In this document: piece after piece, positions 35,035 to 44,098 of the stretch | How positions within the stretch are numbered: the first letter of the stretch is position 1 | Layout: each line of letters opens with the position of its first letter | From: Mesorhizobium sp. AR07 | GTDB lineage: Bacteria; Pseudomonadota; Alphaproteobacteria; Rhizobiales; Rhizobiaceae | Direction: 5' to 3' | Length of the DNA: 64,000 bases | NCBI RefSeq assembly: GCF_024746815.1 | Contig: NZ_CP080525.1 | Coordinates: forward strand, 372,001-436,000 | Program-made: the position numbers and the translations under genes | The notes under the pieces: generated by a model | Database searches by the model: none | Told to the model about the DNA's origin: nothing | Seen by the model: the letters and a program-made list of their open reading frames with translations, nothing else

Positions 35035-36093
35035 ATGCGGACCATCTGGCTGGGCCTTCTGCTTTCCGCGGCACTTGCGGCCACCTCCGGCCAGGCCTTG
35101 CCCAGCGAAATCCGCGCCAGGCAGATTCTCGACCGTTTTGAGCATGCCAACCAATGGCGCGACCACGTCATGGTCGCCGCGCATCGCGCCGGCAGCATGC
35201 AGGCCGGCAAGACGCTCTATGCGGAAAATTCGATCGCGGCCGTGGAAGGCTCGATCGCCATGGGCGCCGAAATCGTCGAGGTCGACATCAGGCGCTCGAA
35301 GGACGGCGAATTCGTCGTCATGCACGACAGCTGGCTCGACCGCACCACGACCTGCAAGGGCGAGGTGGTCAAGCGCACGCTGGCGGAGCTCAAGACCTGC
35401 CGATTGGTGGTTGAGGGTACCGGCTTCATCACCAATGAGACAGTTTCGACGCTGCGCGAGATGCTGCTGGCGACCAGGGACAGGATCCTCATCAACCTCG
35501 ACAACAAGCTCGATGTCGGCGACCTCTCGGGCATGATCGCGGTGGCGCGCGACCTCGGCATGGCCGAACAGGTCATCGTCAAGGAAAACCTGTGGAACTC
35601 CACCCGGATTGCGACGGTGAAGGCCGCCATGGATGCGATCGGCGGCGGCTTCCAGTTCATGCCGATCATTGCCGATGACGCGGTGCATGACGCCGGTTTC
35701 ACTGAACCGGTCGACCACGCCTTTTCGCCGCGCGCGATCGAGCTGATCAACTGGCGGGCGGGCGCCGAGACGCTGACCGAGACCGGCGGACCGCTGTTCA
35801 GCACCCGCATGCGCGCTGCCGCGGTGCGGGGCGACTGGCACGTCTGGGCCGACACCTACGCCATCGTCAACAAGCCGGGCGGCTTCCTGGCCGGCGGCCG
35901 CGGCGACGAGCTGGCGGTGCAGGCCAGCCTGCCGCGCGAAGCCTGGGGTTTCTGGGCCGATCGCGGCGCCACCATCATCCAGACCGACGAACCGAAAGCG
36001 GCAATCGACTGGCTGGCGGCGAACGGCTACCGCGTGCCTTACGCCGAGCCGAGCGAGCGCATGGAACCCGCCGCGACCGCCAGCATCAATTGA
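35035..36093 (+). CDS. Exported glycerophosphodiester phosphodiesterase family protein
   Basis: Residues 1-22 are a signal peptide (TIWLGLLLSAALAATSGQA). The GDPD TIM-barrel core is recognisable: VMVAAHRAGSMQAG with the catalytic His-Arg, AENSIAAVEGSIAMGAEIVEVDIRRSKDGEFVVMHD (metal-binding E-x-D and the second histidine) and LINLDNKLD. In the C-terminal part GATIIQTDEPKAAIDWL matches the family. The 352-residue length is long, with an insertion before the final block. It would hydrolyse phosphodiesters in the periplasm. The ATG follows aaggagcgattctcg. Confidence 0.9.
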   Translation: MRTIWLGLLLSAALAATSGQALPSEIRARQILDRFEHANQWRDHVMVAAHRAGSMQAGKTLYAENSIAAVEGSIAMGAEIVEVDIRRSKDGEFVVMHDSWLDRTTTCKGEVVKRTLAELKTCRLVVEGTGFITNETVSTLREMLLATRDRILINLDNKLDVGDLSGMIAVARDLGMAEQVIVKENLWNSTRIATVKAAMDAIGGGFQFMPIIADDAVHDAGFTEPVDHAFSPRAIELINWRAGAETLTETGGPLFSTRMRAAAVRGDWHVWADTYAIVNKPGGFLAGGRGDELAVQASLPREAWGFWADRGATIIQTDEPKAAIDWLAANGYRVPYAEPSERMEPAATASIN

Positions 36094-36179
36094 TTTGCTG
36101 CCTCTGAAGTCTCGGCACATTGTCGCGGGCCGGCGTCTCCTGACGGAACGGTGTCAGTACGAGACCGTTACCCCTGGGC

Positions 36180-37568
36180 ATGTCCAACACCCTGGTTTTC
36201 AACCGCTCCGCCAACGTCGCCTATGCCGCCACCGTCGCCGCGACCAGTCTCGGTTTCGTGGTGGTGCAGCTTGACGTTTCGATCGTCAACGTCGCTCTCA
36301 ACAAGATTGGCTCGGCACTGTCGATGGGCATAGGCGGCCTGCAATGGGTCGTGGATGCCTATACGCTCGCCTTTGCCTCGCTGCTGCTGGCCGGCGGCGC
36401 GCTCGGCGACAGGATCGGTGCCCGCCGCGTTTTCGTCGGCGGCATGGCGTTGTTCAGCATCGCCTCGCTGGTCTGCGGCCTGGCACAGGGTGCCTGGGTG
36501 CTGATTGCGGCACGCGCCGTGCAAGGCGCGGGTGCCGCTTTGTTGATGCCGTGCTCGCTGGCGCTCCTCAATCGCGCCTACGCCTCCGACAAGGCACGTC
36601 GGGCGCGCGCGGTCGGCCTGTGGACAGCGGCCGGCGGCATCGCGCTGTCGGCCGGGCCGGTGCTCGGCGGCTTCATGGTCACGTCGCTCGGCTGGGCGAG
36701 CATCTTCCTGGTCAATCTGCCGATCGGCGCCCTCGCCATCTGGATGGCTTGCCGATTTCTTCAGGAGACGCCGCCCAAGGCAGAGAAGCCGCCGATCGAC
36801 TGGGCCGGGCAGGGGCTTATCGTGCTGACGCTGTTCGCGCTGACTGGCGCCTTTATCGAAGCCGGTTCGTCCGGCTGGATTTCCGTTCCGGTCATCGGCG
36901 GACTGGCGCTGGCAATGGTCACCGGTGCCATCTTTCTGCTGGTTGAGAGCAGGACGCAGGCGCCGATGTTTCCCCTCGATCTGTTTGCCCGCCGCGTGCC
37001 GGCGGTGACCAGCCTCGTCGGGCTTGCGGTAAATCTGACGCTTTATGGCACGATCTTCATGCTCAGTCTCTATTTCCAGCAGGAACGGCATTTTTCGCCC
37101 GAGATGACGGGGCTGGCGTTTCTGCCCTTCATGGCGGCGGTCACCGTGTCGAACGTCGTTGCCGGACGCATCGCCGCAAGATATGGCGCACGATTGCCGA
37201 TGGCGATCGGTCTGCTTCTCGGTGCGGCCGGCTTCGGGCTGATGGCGCTGATCCAGGCCGACACGTCCTATCCGTCGCTGCTGTGGCGCCTGCTGTTCCT
37301 GCCGGTCGGCATTGGCCTTGCCGTTCCTGCCATGACAACTGCGCTGCTATCTGCTGTGCCGACGGAAATGTCGGGGACCGCGTCTGGCGTGCTCAACACC
37401 GTGCGCCAATCGGGTGGCGCCATCGGCGTGGCGTTGTTCGGGTCGGCGCTGGCGCTGGGCACCATTGAGGGCATGCGGCTGGCATTCCTGGTCTCGGCGC
37501 TTGCGGTGGCTGGTTCGGCGCTCTGCGCATTCCTGTTCATCCGGGATGCGGGTCATTCCGCCGGATGA
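36180..37568 (+). CDS. MFS transporter, DHA2 (EmrB/QacA) drug-efflux type
   Basis: The 462-residue protein has about 14 helices. The antiporter motif A region reads LLAGGALGDRIGARRVF, motif C is AGGIALSAGPVLGG (about residue 150-165), and the LQWVVDAYTLAFAS segment is typical of the DHA2 family of proton-coupled multidrug exporters. It stands alone with no membrane-fusion partner in the window. The substrate is not predictable. Confidence 0.92.
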   Translation: MSNTLVFNRSANVAYAATVAATSLGFVVVQLDVSIVNVALNKIGSALSMGIGGLQWVVDAYTLAFASLLLAGGALGDRIGARRVFVGGMALFSIASLVCGLAQGAWVLIAARAVQGAGAALLMPCSLALLNRAYASDKARRARAVGLWTAAGGIALSAGPVLGGFMVTSLGWASIFLVNLPIGALAIWMACRFLQETPPKAEKPPIDWAGQGLIVLTLFALTGAFIEAGSSGWISVPVIGGLALAMVTGAIFLLVESRTQAPMFPLDLFARRVPAVTSLVGLAVNLTLYGTIFMLSLYFQQERHFSPEMTGLAFLPFMAAVTVSNVVAGRIAARYGARLPMAIGLLLGAAGFGLMALIQADTSYPSLLWRLLFLPVGIGLAVPAMTTALLSAVPTEMSGTASGVLNTVRQSGGAIGVALFGSALALGTIEGMRLAFLVSALAVAGSALCAFLFIRDAGHSAG

Positions 37569-37667
37569 GAATGCTCAATGCAAAAGGCCGCACGCAGGCG
37601 GCCTGTTGCAGACGTTGGTCGGACACTGCTATCGCAGGGTGTCTGGTACACCCGGGGTGCCGCTTAG

Positions 37668-38546
37668 TCAGGCCGCGGCGACGCTCGCCACTCCGTCCAA
37701 CTCCTTGAGCACTTCGTCCGAAAGCGCAAGTTCGGCCGCTGCGAGGTTCTCGCGCAAATGCCCGACCGACGATGTGCCGGGGATCAGCAGGATGTTGGGC
37801 GCGCGACGCAGCAGCCAGGCGAGAGCGACCTGCATCGGTGTGGCACCGAGGCGCGCGGCGACGTCCGACAAGGTGGACGATTGCAGCGGGCTGAAGCCGC
37901 CAAGCGGGAAGAACGGCACATAGGCAATGCCGTCGCGGGCGAGGTTGTCGATCAGGGCGTCGTCATCGCGATGCGCCAGATTGTACTGGTTCTGCACGCA
38001 GACGATCTCGGCAATCCGGCGTCCGTCCGCGATCTGCTTTGCAGTCACGTTGCTCAGCCCGATATGCCTGACCAGGCCCTGCCGCTGCAGCTCGGCCAGC
38101 ACGGTGAGCGGCGCTTCGATCGACCCTTCGGCGGGGCCATGGGTGTCGAACATGATCCGCAAATTGACGACGTCCAGCACCTCGAGCCCGAGATTGCGCA
38201 GATTGTCGTGCACCGCCTGGGTCAGCGCTTCCGGAGAAAAGGCCGGCAGCCATGACCCATCAGCGCCGCGCCGGGCGCCGATCTTGGTGACGATGACGAG
38301 ATCTTGGGGGTAGGGCGCCAGCGCCTCGCGGATCAGCTGGTTGGTGACGTGCGGGCCGTAGAAATCGCTGGTGTCGATATGGTCGACCCCGCTTGCAACG
38401 GCCTCACGCAGCACGGCCAGTGCCGCGTCATGGTCCTTGGGCGGGCCGAACACGCCGGGGCCGGCAAGCTGCATGGCACCGTAGCCGAGCCGCTTCACGG
38501 TATGGCTGCCGAGGGTGAAGGTGCCGGCCTGTTTGATGTTGGACAT
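37668..38546 (-). CDS. Aldo/keto reductase
   Basis: The 292-residue NADPH-dependent oxidoreductase has the AKR tetrad in context: Asp and Tyr in HIDTSDFYG, Lys in LVIVTKIG, and a histidine position (RIMFDTHG). LIPGTSSVGHLRENLAA near the C-terminus is the NADP-binding loop. It is divergent from a LysR gene 91 bases away, which may control it. The substrate is unknown. Confidence 0.93.
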   Translation of the reverse strand: MSNIKQAGTFTLGSHTVKRLGYGAMQLAGPGVFGPPKDHDAALAVLREAVASGVDHIDTSDFYGPHVTNQLIREALAPYPQDLVIVTKIGARRGADGSWLPAFSPEALTQAVHDNLRNLGLEVLDVVNLRIMFDTHGPAEGSIEAPLTVLAELQRQGLVRHIGLSNVTAKQIADGRRIAEIVCVQNQYNLAHRDDDALIDNLARDGIAYVPFFPLGGFSPLQSSTLSDVAARLGATPMQVALAWLLRRAPNILLIPGTSSVGHLRENLAAAELALSDEVLKELDGVASVAAA

Positions 38547-38637
38547 GATTGATCTCCTTTAAGGAGGTGAAGATAAACGCTGCCCAATCTCGTGATAATC
38601 AGGTACAATCCACACAGGCTGTGCGGAATGACGAACA

Positions 38638-39537
38638 ATGATGGACCTTGGCGATCTGAACGCCTTCGTGGCCGTGGCGCGCGCCGGCGGCTTTCGCGAT
38701 GGCGCGCGTGCCAGCGGCGGCAGCGCCTCGGGCTTGAGCGAGGCGGTGCGTCGCCTGGAGGCGCAACTCGGTGTCAGGCTGTTCAACCGCACGACGCGCA
38801 GCGTTGTCCCGACCGAGGCGGGCCTCAGCCTGCTGGAGCGGCTTGGCCCGGCGCTGTCGGAGGTGGAGGCGGCCCTCGACGTGGTGAATGGCTTTCGCGA
38901 CAGGCCGGCGGGCTCGTTGCGTCTCAATGTGCCGGTCAGCGCCGCGCGGCTGATATTGCCCGACATCGTTCCGGGTTTCCTCGCTGCTTATCCCGGCATT
39001 CGGTTGGAGGTGATCGCCGATGAGAATTTTGTCGACGTGCTGGCGGCCGGCTGCGACGCCGGCATCCGGTATGACGAGCGGCTGGAACAGGACATGATCG
39101 CGGTGCCGATCGGACCGCGCGTGCAGCGCTTCGCCACAGCCGCCAGCCCTGCCTATCTCGATCGCCATGGGCGGCCGCAACATCCGAGCGACCTGCTTGG
39201 CCATTCTTGCGTGCGTGGCCGCTTTGCCAGCGGTGCGTTGGTTCCATGGGAGTTCGAACGTGACGGCGAGGTGGTGCGCATCGATCCGACGGGGCCACTG
39301 ATCGTGCGGATCGGCGGGGCGACCGATCTTGCCGTCGATGCGGCCGTCGCCGGCACCGGCATCATCGGCCTCTTCGAGGGGTGGCTTCGCCCATACTTTG
39401 AGAGCGGCGCGCTTGAGCCCATTCTCGAACCGTGGTGGCAGAGCTTTTCCGGACCGTTCCTCTACTACCCTGGCCGGCGCCTGGTGCCGGCGCCGCTGCG
39501 GGCGTTTATCGATTATATCAAGGCCGGCAAGTCCTGA
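38638..39537 (+). CDS. LysR-family transcriptional regulator
   Basis: The N-terminal winged helix (DLGDLNAFVAVARAGGFRDGARASGGSASGLSEAVRRLEAQLGVRLFNRTTRSVVPTEAG) and the type-2 periplasmic-like effector domain (GSLRLNVPVSAAR ... GIIGLFEGWLRPYF) define the family at 299 residues. Two tandem ATG codons open the gene; the first is used. It is divergent from the aldo/keto reductase, the standard LysR arrangement, and probably regulates it. Confidence 0.93.
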   Translation: MMDLGDLNAFVAVARAGGFRDGARASGGSASGLSEAVRRLEAQLGVRLFNRTTRSVVPTEAGLSLLERLGPALSEVEAALDVVNGFRDRPAGSLRLNVPVSAARLILPDIVPGFLAAYPGIRLEVIADENFVDVLAAGCDAGIRYDERLEQDMIAVPIGPRVQRFATAASPAYLDRHGRPQHPSDLLGHSCVRGRFASGALVPWEFERDGEVVRIDPTGPLIVRIGGATDLAVDAAVAGTGIIGLFEGWLRPYFESGALEPILEPWWQSFSGPFLYYPGRRLVPAPLRAFIDYIKAGKS

Positions 39538-39622
39538 GGCCTGCCGGCAGGCATGAACAGCGCCGGCGCCATCACCCCACCCGGTGCTACGCGCCTACCT
39601 CCCCATCGACGTAGGGCAATCG

Positions 39623-39806
39623 CATATGGATTCTTGCGAAGAAGGACCCCCACCCTAACCCTCCCCACAAGGGGGAGGGAATGCTGCCGCGCGCTTCCCC
39701 TTTGGCGTAAAACGTCGGCAATTTGCCGAGATCAGCGCCTACGAATCTCCCTCCCCCTTGTGGGCCCTTGACGGGGAGGTCGCGCCGCAGGCGCGGTGGG
39801 GTGACT
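39623..39806. repeat. Palindromic MITE-like element, copy A
   Basis: The 68 bases 39623-39690 are the exact reverse complement of 47772-47839. The element continues with caatttgccgagatcagcg and a closing ctccctcccccttgtggg, forming an inverted pair with the start. It fills most of the 362-base gap between the LysR gene and rpsI. No gene lies there, only reading frames running through the repeat. Confidence 0.85.
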
Positions 39807-39819
39807 GCCGAGCCGTAAG

Positions 39820-39846
39820 CAAAAAGGCCGCCCGAAGGCGGCCTTT
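39820..39846 (-). terminator. Rho-independent terminator of rplM-rpsI
   Basis: On the minus strand a 10-bp stem (39823-39832 with 39837-39846, loop of four) runs into five or six T residues, 54 bases beyond the rpsI stop. Confidence 0.9.
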
Positions 39847-39899
39847 CGATCTCGGTAGGTCCTCGACGTAGCGCTTCGAGAACTGGCCCCAAGCGCTTC

Positions 39900-40382
39900 T
39901 TAGCGCTTCGAGAACTGGAAGCTGCGGCGGGCTTTCGCCTTGCCGTACTTCTTGCGCTCGACGACGCGGCTGTCGCGGGTCAGGAAGCCACCCTTCTTGA
40001 GCACGGCGCGCAGCGTCGGCTCGTAGTAGGTCAGCGCCTTGGAGATGCCGTGGCGTACCGCGCCGGCCTGGCCGGAGAGACCGCCGCCGATGACGGTGGC
40101 GACGATGTCGTACTGGCCCGAACGGTTGGCGGCGATGATCGGCTGGTTGAGGATCATCTGCAGGACCGGACGCGCGAAATAGGTCGCGAATTCCTTGTCG
40201 TTGACGACGATCTTGCCGGAACCCGGCTTAACCCAGACGCGCGCAATGGCGTTCTTGCGCTTGCCGGTGGCATAGGCGCGGCCCGACTTGTCGAGCTTCT
40301 GGACGTGGACGGGGGCTGCCGGCTGGGTGTTGGTGTTGCCGGTGGCGGCGCCCAGTTCTGCGAGCGAGGAAAGCTCAGCCAT
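39900..40382 (-). CDS. rpsI: 30S ribosomal protein S9
   Basis: The C-terminal [11 protein letters not shown] tail and [20 protein letters not shown] block are diagnostic of S9. The 160-residue length includes an alphaproteobacterial N-terminal extension of about 30 residues. It follows rplM after a single base and ends at a good terminator. Confidence 0.98.
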   Translation of the reverse strand: MAELSSLAELGAATGNTNTQPAAPVHVQKLDKSGRAYATGKRKNAIARVWVKPGSGKIVVNDKEFATYFARPVLQMILNQPIIAANRSGQYDIVATVIGGGLSGQAGAVRHGISKALTYYEPTLRAVLKKGGFLTRDSRVVERKKYGKAKARRSFQFSKR

Positions 40383-40383
40383 C

Positions 40384-40848
40384 TTATGCGACCTTCTTGT
40401 TCTTGGCGTTCAGCTTGGCCACGTCGAGCACGACGGGCTGCTGGGCGACATGCGGATGCTCGGCGCCTGCATAGACGCGCAGGTTCTTCATCTGGCGACG
40501 GCCGAGCGGGCCACGCGGCACCATGCGCTCGACGGCCTTCTCGACGACACGCTCGGGGAAACGACCCTCGAGCAGCTGACGCGCGGTGCGCTCCTTGATG
40601 CCGCCGGGGTGGCCGGTGTGCCAGTAATAGACCTTGTCGGTGAACTTCTTGCCGGTGAACACCACCTTGTCGGCATTGATGACGATGACGTTGTCGCCGT
40701 CGTCGACATGCGGGGTGAAGGTCGGCTTGTGCTTGCCGCGAAGATGATTGGCGATGACAGTGGCGAGACGGCCGACGACGAGACCCTCGGCGTCGATCAG
40801 GATCCACTTCTTCACCACATCCGCAGGCTTCTGCGAAAAGGTTGTCAT
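40384..40848 (-). CDS. rplM: 50S ribosomal protein L13
   Basis: L13 signatures are present: [61 protein letters not shown] and [20 protein letters not shown]. The ATG at 40848 gives 154 residues, normal for L13; the frame continues upstream into non-coding leader. It forms the usual rplM-rpsI operon. Confidence 0.98.
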   Translation of the reverse strand: MTTFSQKPADVVKKWILIDAEGLVVGRLATVIANHLRGKHKPTFTPHVDDGDNVIVINADKVVFTGKKFTDKVYYWHTGHPGGIKERTARQLLEGRFPERVVEKAVERMVPRGPLGRRQMKNLRVYAGAEHPHVAQQPVVLDVAKLNAKNKKVA

Positions 40849-40933
40849 GGTTTTCTGCTTTCGGTTCGGACCTTCATAAGGGAAGGCGTTTCTTGTTGCT
40901 TGGATTGGCGATGAGCGCTTGCCCGCCGCCAAT

Positions 40934-40960
40934 AACAAAACGGCGGCCTTTGCGGGCCGC
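40934..40960 (-). terminator. Terminator-like hairpin upstream of rplM
   Basis: On the minus strand gcggcc / ggccgc with a 6-base loop is followed by cgttttgtt. It lies 86 bases before the rplM start, after 250 bases without a gene. It may end transcripts from the methyltransferase gene upstream or act as an attenuator in the ribosomal-protein leader. Confidence 0.55.
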
Positions 40961-41208
40961 TGCCTCGTGAGGGTTTATAGGCGAGGGTGGGTGTTGCGTC
41001 AAGGCGATAGAAAAGTGCGTTGGCGTATAAAATATAGAAAAACCAATAGGTTGATAAAAAGGTATTATTTTACCACATTGAAATGAGTCGACGTGAACAG
41101 AACCGAGACAACATGCTGGCGCTATGCCGCGCGATGTTCGGCGAGACCGTAGGCGAGTTGGGATCGACCCGGTAGCGGGTCGCCTATTCCCAGTCCAATC
41201 CAACGCTT
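40961..41208. promoter_or_regulatory. Gap upstream of rplM, AT-rich leader or promoter region
   Basis: The 248 bases between the hairpin and the methyltransferase stop are unusually rich in A and T at about 41000-41090 (for example aaaaaggtattattttacc). A 30-codon reading frame on the plus strand (41083-41175) has no ribosome site or relatives known to me. The rplM promoter is expected here, but I cannot place it precisely. Confidence 0.4.
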
Positions 41209-42042
41209 TTACGCCATACGACAGACCGTAAGGACAAAGAGCTCTCGATAACAGAAGTCAGGCTGGTCGAGCAGCTCGCCCGGATTTTGGCCCAGGCGCT
41301 GCCAATAGTTCCGGTCGGCTTCGCTGAGGTCGTAGGTGGCTGAAACGGATGCGAAGTAAGCCAAGAGATCGGCGACATAGGCGCGCGTGAAAGGCGAAAC
41401 GGGTGCCCAGCGCTCCACGAGCCAACCCTTACGCCATAACGGCGTGACGCCGGCGGCCCGAAGACGAGCGGGCAGCGTCGACCCGCAATCGGTTCCCAGT
41501 ACCCCCTTGTCGCGGAACGCTTGCAACCGGATCGTCATGAAACGCGAGAGAACGCCCCGGTCGATCGGCAGCATATGAAGCAGAGTCGAGTCGAAGTCCT
41601 TGATGGCCAGTGTCCCGCCTGGCTTCAGGACACGGCAAGCTTCCCGGACCGCTTGAACAAACTCGCTCGGAGTCAGGTACTGCATAACGTTGGCCGACCA
41701 GACGCAGTCGAAGGAAGCGTCGGCAAAGGGCAATTCAAGAACGTTGCCGGTTTGGGCGTGGATGGCCGGTTCCTGCCCAACGCCCAGTGTCCAGCCCTTC
41801 ACCCGCGAGATGTTCTCAGGCGCCAGGTCGATCACATCGATTGTTCCGCTCGGGCCAACCAAGTCACGCAAGGCAGGCAAGAAGCCGCCGCCACCGCAGC
41901 CGGCGTCCAGAACCGCCCAACCCGGCTGAATGCCTATTGCAAGCAGCGCCTGTTCATACTCAGGACGCGAAGACTCGAAGTGCAAATCAAGCCATTCCGC
42001 ATTGCTGGCTTCGTGTCCGGTAGAGGAGGAATTCGTTGCCAA
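41209..42042 (-). CDS. Class I SAM-dependent methyltransferase
   Basis: A 277-residue enzyme with the Methyltransf_11/25-type core: motif I VLDAGCGGGGFLPALRD (about residues 44-60), VIDLAPENI, NVLELPFADASFDCVWSANVMQYL and LKPGGTLAIKDFD. The start is TTG at 42042 with a weak ribosome site, so the start is not certain. It has no close partner gene. It could act on quinones, lipids or small molecules; the substrate is not indicated. Confidence 0.87.
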   Translation of the reverse strand: MATNSSSTGHEASNAEWLDLHFESSRPEYEQALLAIGIQPGWAVLDAGCGGGGFLPALRDLVGPSGTIDVIDLAPENISRVKGWTLGVGQEPAIHAQTGNVLELPFADASFDCVWSANVMQYLTPSEFVQAVREACRVLKPGGTLAIKDFDSTLLHMLPIDRGVLSRFMTIRLQAFRDKGVLGTDCGSTLPARLRAAGVTPLWRKGWLVERWAPVSPFTRAYVADLLAYFASVSATYDLSEADRNYWQRLGQNPGELLDQPDFCYRELFVLTVCRMA

Positions 42043-42246
42043 GGGGCTCAGTCTCGGTTACCGACCGTGGGTGCTGGCCAAGATTAGTCGGTTGCTTGCC
42101 CGGTGGGAAGCTTTCTTGTTGGCCCGGTCCGACTGCCCTCGTCCACGCCGAGCACCATCACACCATCCTGCTGCGCCTGCCTGCTTCGGAGCATACGCAG
42201 CTTTGCCGGCATCTGCCGAGGCGGACAGCGAACGCGGTCGGTATTG

Positions 42247-42699
42247 CTAGGCGGACCGCTTCGGCGGGATCGAATAGGTGCCGGTGGCATGCGCGATCGT
42301 GTGGCCGTCCGGGCCGGCGACGATGTCGATGTCGAACACCATCAGGCTCTTTCCCAGCTTCAGGATGCGGCAGTGGCCGTCGATCGGCCCAGCCTCGGCC
42401 TTGCGGACGAAGTTGATGTCGAGGTTGACGGTGACCGAAAGCGCGTCCGGCCCGGCATGCGAGAGCACGCAGACGTATCCGCCGATGTCGGCCAGCGTGA
42501 ACAGCGACGGGCCGGATACGGTTCCGCCGGGGCGCAGATGCCGCTCGTCGGCATTGAGCCGTACGGTGCAACCGCCTGGGAATACGTCGATCGCCTCGTA
42601 ATGTTTGAACTGCTCGTTGAGTTGGGGATAGACGGTCTCCATCAGCACATTGACTTGGGCTGCGGTTAGCACCGGCTTGAGATTGGTCTGGGCGGGCAT
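42247..42699 (-). CDS. PaaI-like hotdog-fold thioesterase
   Basis: The 150-residue protein fits the PaaI/YdiI thioesterase group: RPGGTVSGPSLFTLADIGGYVCVLSHAG holds the active-site region and the SVTVNLDINFVRKAEAG strand follows. These enzymes hydrolyse acyl-CoA thioesters. The divergent enoyl-CoA hydratase gene 153 bases away shares the fatty acyl-CoA theme. Confidence 0.87.
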   Translation of the reverse strand: MPAQTNLKPVLTAAQVNVLMETVYPQLNEQFKHYEAIDVFPGGCTVRLNADERHLRPGGTVSGPSLFTLADIGGYVCVLSHAGPDALSVTVNLDINFVRKAEAGPIDGHCRILKLGKSLMVFDIDIVAGPDGHTIAHATGTYSIPPKRSA

Positions 42700-42851
42700 G
42701 TCGGCCTCTCGTTTTGCGCTAGGCCTGTATGAACGCAGCGCGGCATTTCTGGCAACACTTTCGTCCCCTGGCGCAAGCGATAGGTGTTGGATGAAACCCG
42801 ATCCGATATTAGATACTCTCCCAACCCCGAGCGGAATCGCGGAGACTTTCC

Positions 42852-43673
42852 ATGGCCGAAATCCTTGCCATCAAGCCTGCTGCCGTTGACGGTCCGGTTG
42901 TCGCAAGGCTGGACAAGGGCGTGCTGCGCCTCACACTCGCCAACCCGCCTGCCAACGCTCTGTCGCTGGCGGTGATGGCGGCGGTGACGGCGGAACTCGA
43001 GCGCGCCAAGACCGACAAGGCCGTTCGCGTCATCGTTCTGTCGGCGGCCGGCAAGGTGTTTTGCGCCGGCCACGATCTCAAGGAAATGACCGCGCGGCGC
43101 GCCGACGCCGATCATGGCAAGGCCTTCTTCGAACAGACCTTCGCCGCTTGCGCTGCGCTGATGCAGGCGATCGTGCGCCATCCCCTGCCTGTGATCGCCG
43201 AGGTCGACGGCCTGGCCACCGCCGCCGGGCTGCAACTGGTGGCAAGCTGCGATCTGGCGATCGCCTCGCATGAGGCGACCTTCTGCACGCCGGGCGTCAA
43301 CATCGGCCTGTTCTGCTCGACGCCGATGGTGGCGTTGTCGCGCAACGTCTCGCGCAAGCATGCGATGGAGATGCTGTTGACCGGCGAGACGATCGACGCG
43401 GCGACCGCCAAGGAATTCGGCCTGGTCAACCGCCTCGTGCCACGCGAATATCTGAATCAGATCGTTACCAAATACGCGCAAACCATTGCTTCCAAATCAT
43501 CTTTGGTGGTCAAGACCGGCAAGGAAGCCTTCTATGCACAGGCCGAGATGGGACTGGCCGACGCCTATGCCTATACCGGTCGGATCATGGTCGAGAACAT
43601 GCTGGCGCGCGACGCGGAGGAGGGCATTGGCGCCTTCATCGGCAAGCGCAAACCGGAATGGACGGACGAGTAA
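42852..43673 (+). CDS. Enoyl-CoA hydratase/isomerase family protein
   Basis: Crotonase-fold protein of 273 residues. The oxyanion-hole motifs are present: VLSAAGKVFCAGHDLKEM (about residue 60-77) and DGLATAAGLQLVASCDLAIAS (about 120-140); the second glutamate of classical hydratases is replaced, as in the ECHDC3-like group. It is the first gene of a five-gene plus-strand operon. Role in lipid or amino acid degradation is inferred. Confidence 0.92.
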   Translation: MAEILAIKPAAVDGPVVARLDKGVLRLTLANPPANALSLAVMAAVTAELERAKTDKAVRVIVLSAAGKVFCAGHDLKEMTARRADADHGKAFFEQTFAACAALMQAIVRHPLPVIAEVDGLATAAGLQLVASCDLAIASHEATFCTPGVNIGLFCSTPMVALSRNVSRKHAMEMLLTGETIDAATAKEFGLVNRLVPREYLNQIVTKYAQTIASKSSLVVKTGKEAFYAQAEMGLADAYAYTGRIMVENMLARDAEEGIGAFIGKRKPEWTDE

Positions 43674-43675
43674 TC

Positions 43676-44098
43676 GTGGAACCCCGCATCTCCATCATCA
43701 CCATCGCGACTGACGATCTCGACCGCGCCGTGCGTTTCTACCAGGCGATGGGCCTCACCCGTCATGCCGGCATCACCGACGGTGTCGCCTTCTTCCAGAT
43801 GGGCGGCGCCATTCTCGGCCTGTTCCCGCGCGAAAGCGCCGAGGAGGATTCGGGGCTGGCCTTCGCCGCAGCACCTTCCGCCGTCTACCTCGCCTACAAC
43901 ACACGCTCAGACGCCGAAGTCGACGAGGTGCTTGCCATGGCGGAAAAAGCCGGCGGGCGTATCGTCAAGCCGGCCGGCCGCGCCTTCTGGGGTGGCTGGT
44001 ATGGTTACTTCGCTGACGCCGACGGGCACATCTGGGAAGTGGCGCACAATCCTGCCTTTCCGATCGCGGAAGACGGCACGATTTCCCTGCCCGGCTGA
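43676..44098 (+). CDS. VOC/glyoxalase-fold protein
   Basis: The 140-residue product shows one vicinal-oxygen-chelate domain: ISIITIATDDLDRAVRFYQAMGL, VAFFQMGGAILGLF, and GYFADADGHIWEVAHNP with the metal-ligand glutamate. The GTG start is 3 bases from the upstream stop; an ATG six codons earlier would overlap echA. Its own stop overlaps the next gene's ATG. Enzymatic function is unknown. Confidence 0.88.
   Translation: MEPRISIITIATDDLDRAVRFYQAMGLTRHAGITDGVAFFQMGGAILGLFPRESAEEDSGLAFAAAPSAVYLAYNTRSDAEVDEVLAMAEKAGGRIVKPAGRAFWGGWYGYFADADGHIWEVAHNPAFPIAEDGTISLPG

Noticed and set aside
39587..39892. Minus-strand frame with PSPLWGGLGWGSFFARIHM
   Set aside because: It is the translation of the repeat element, also present at the other copy near 47.8 kb.
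41083..41175. A 30-codon plus-strand frame near rplM
   Set aside because: It is too short, lacks a ribosome site and lies in AT-rich leader DNA.
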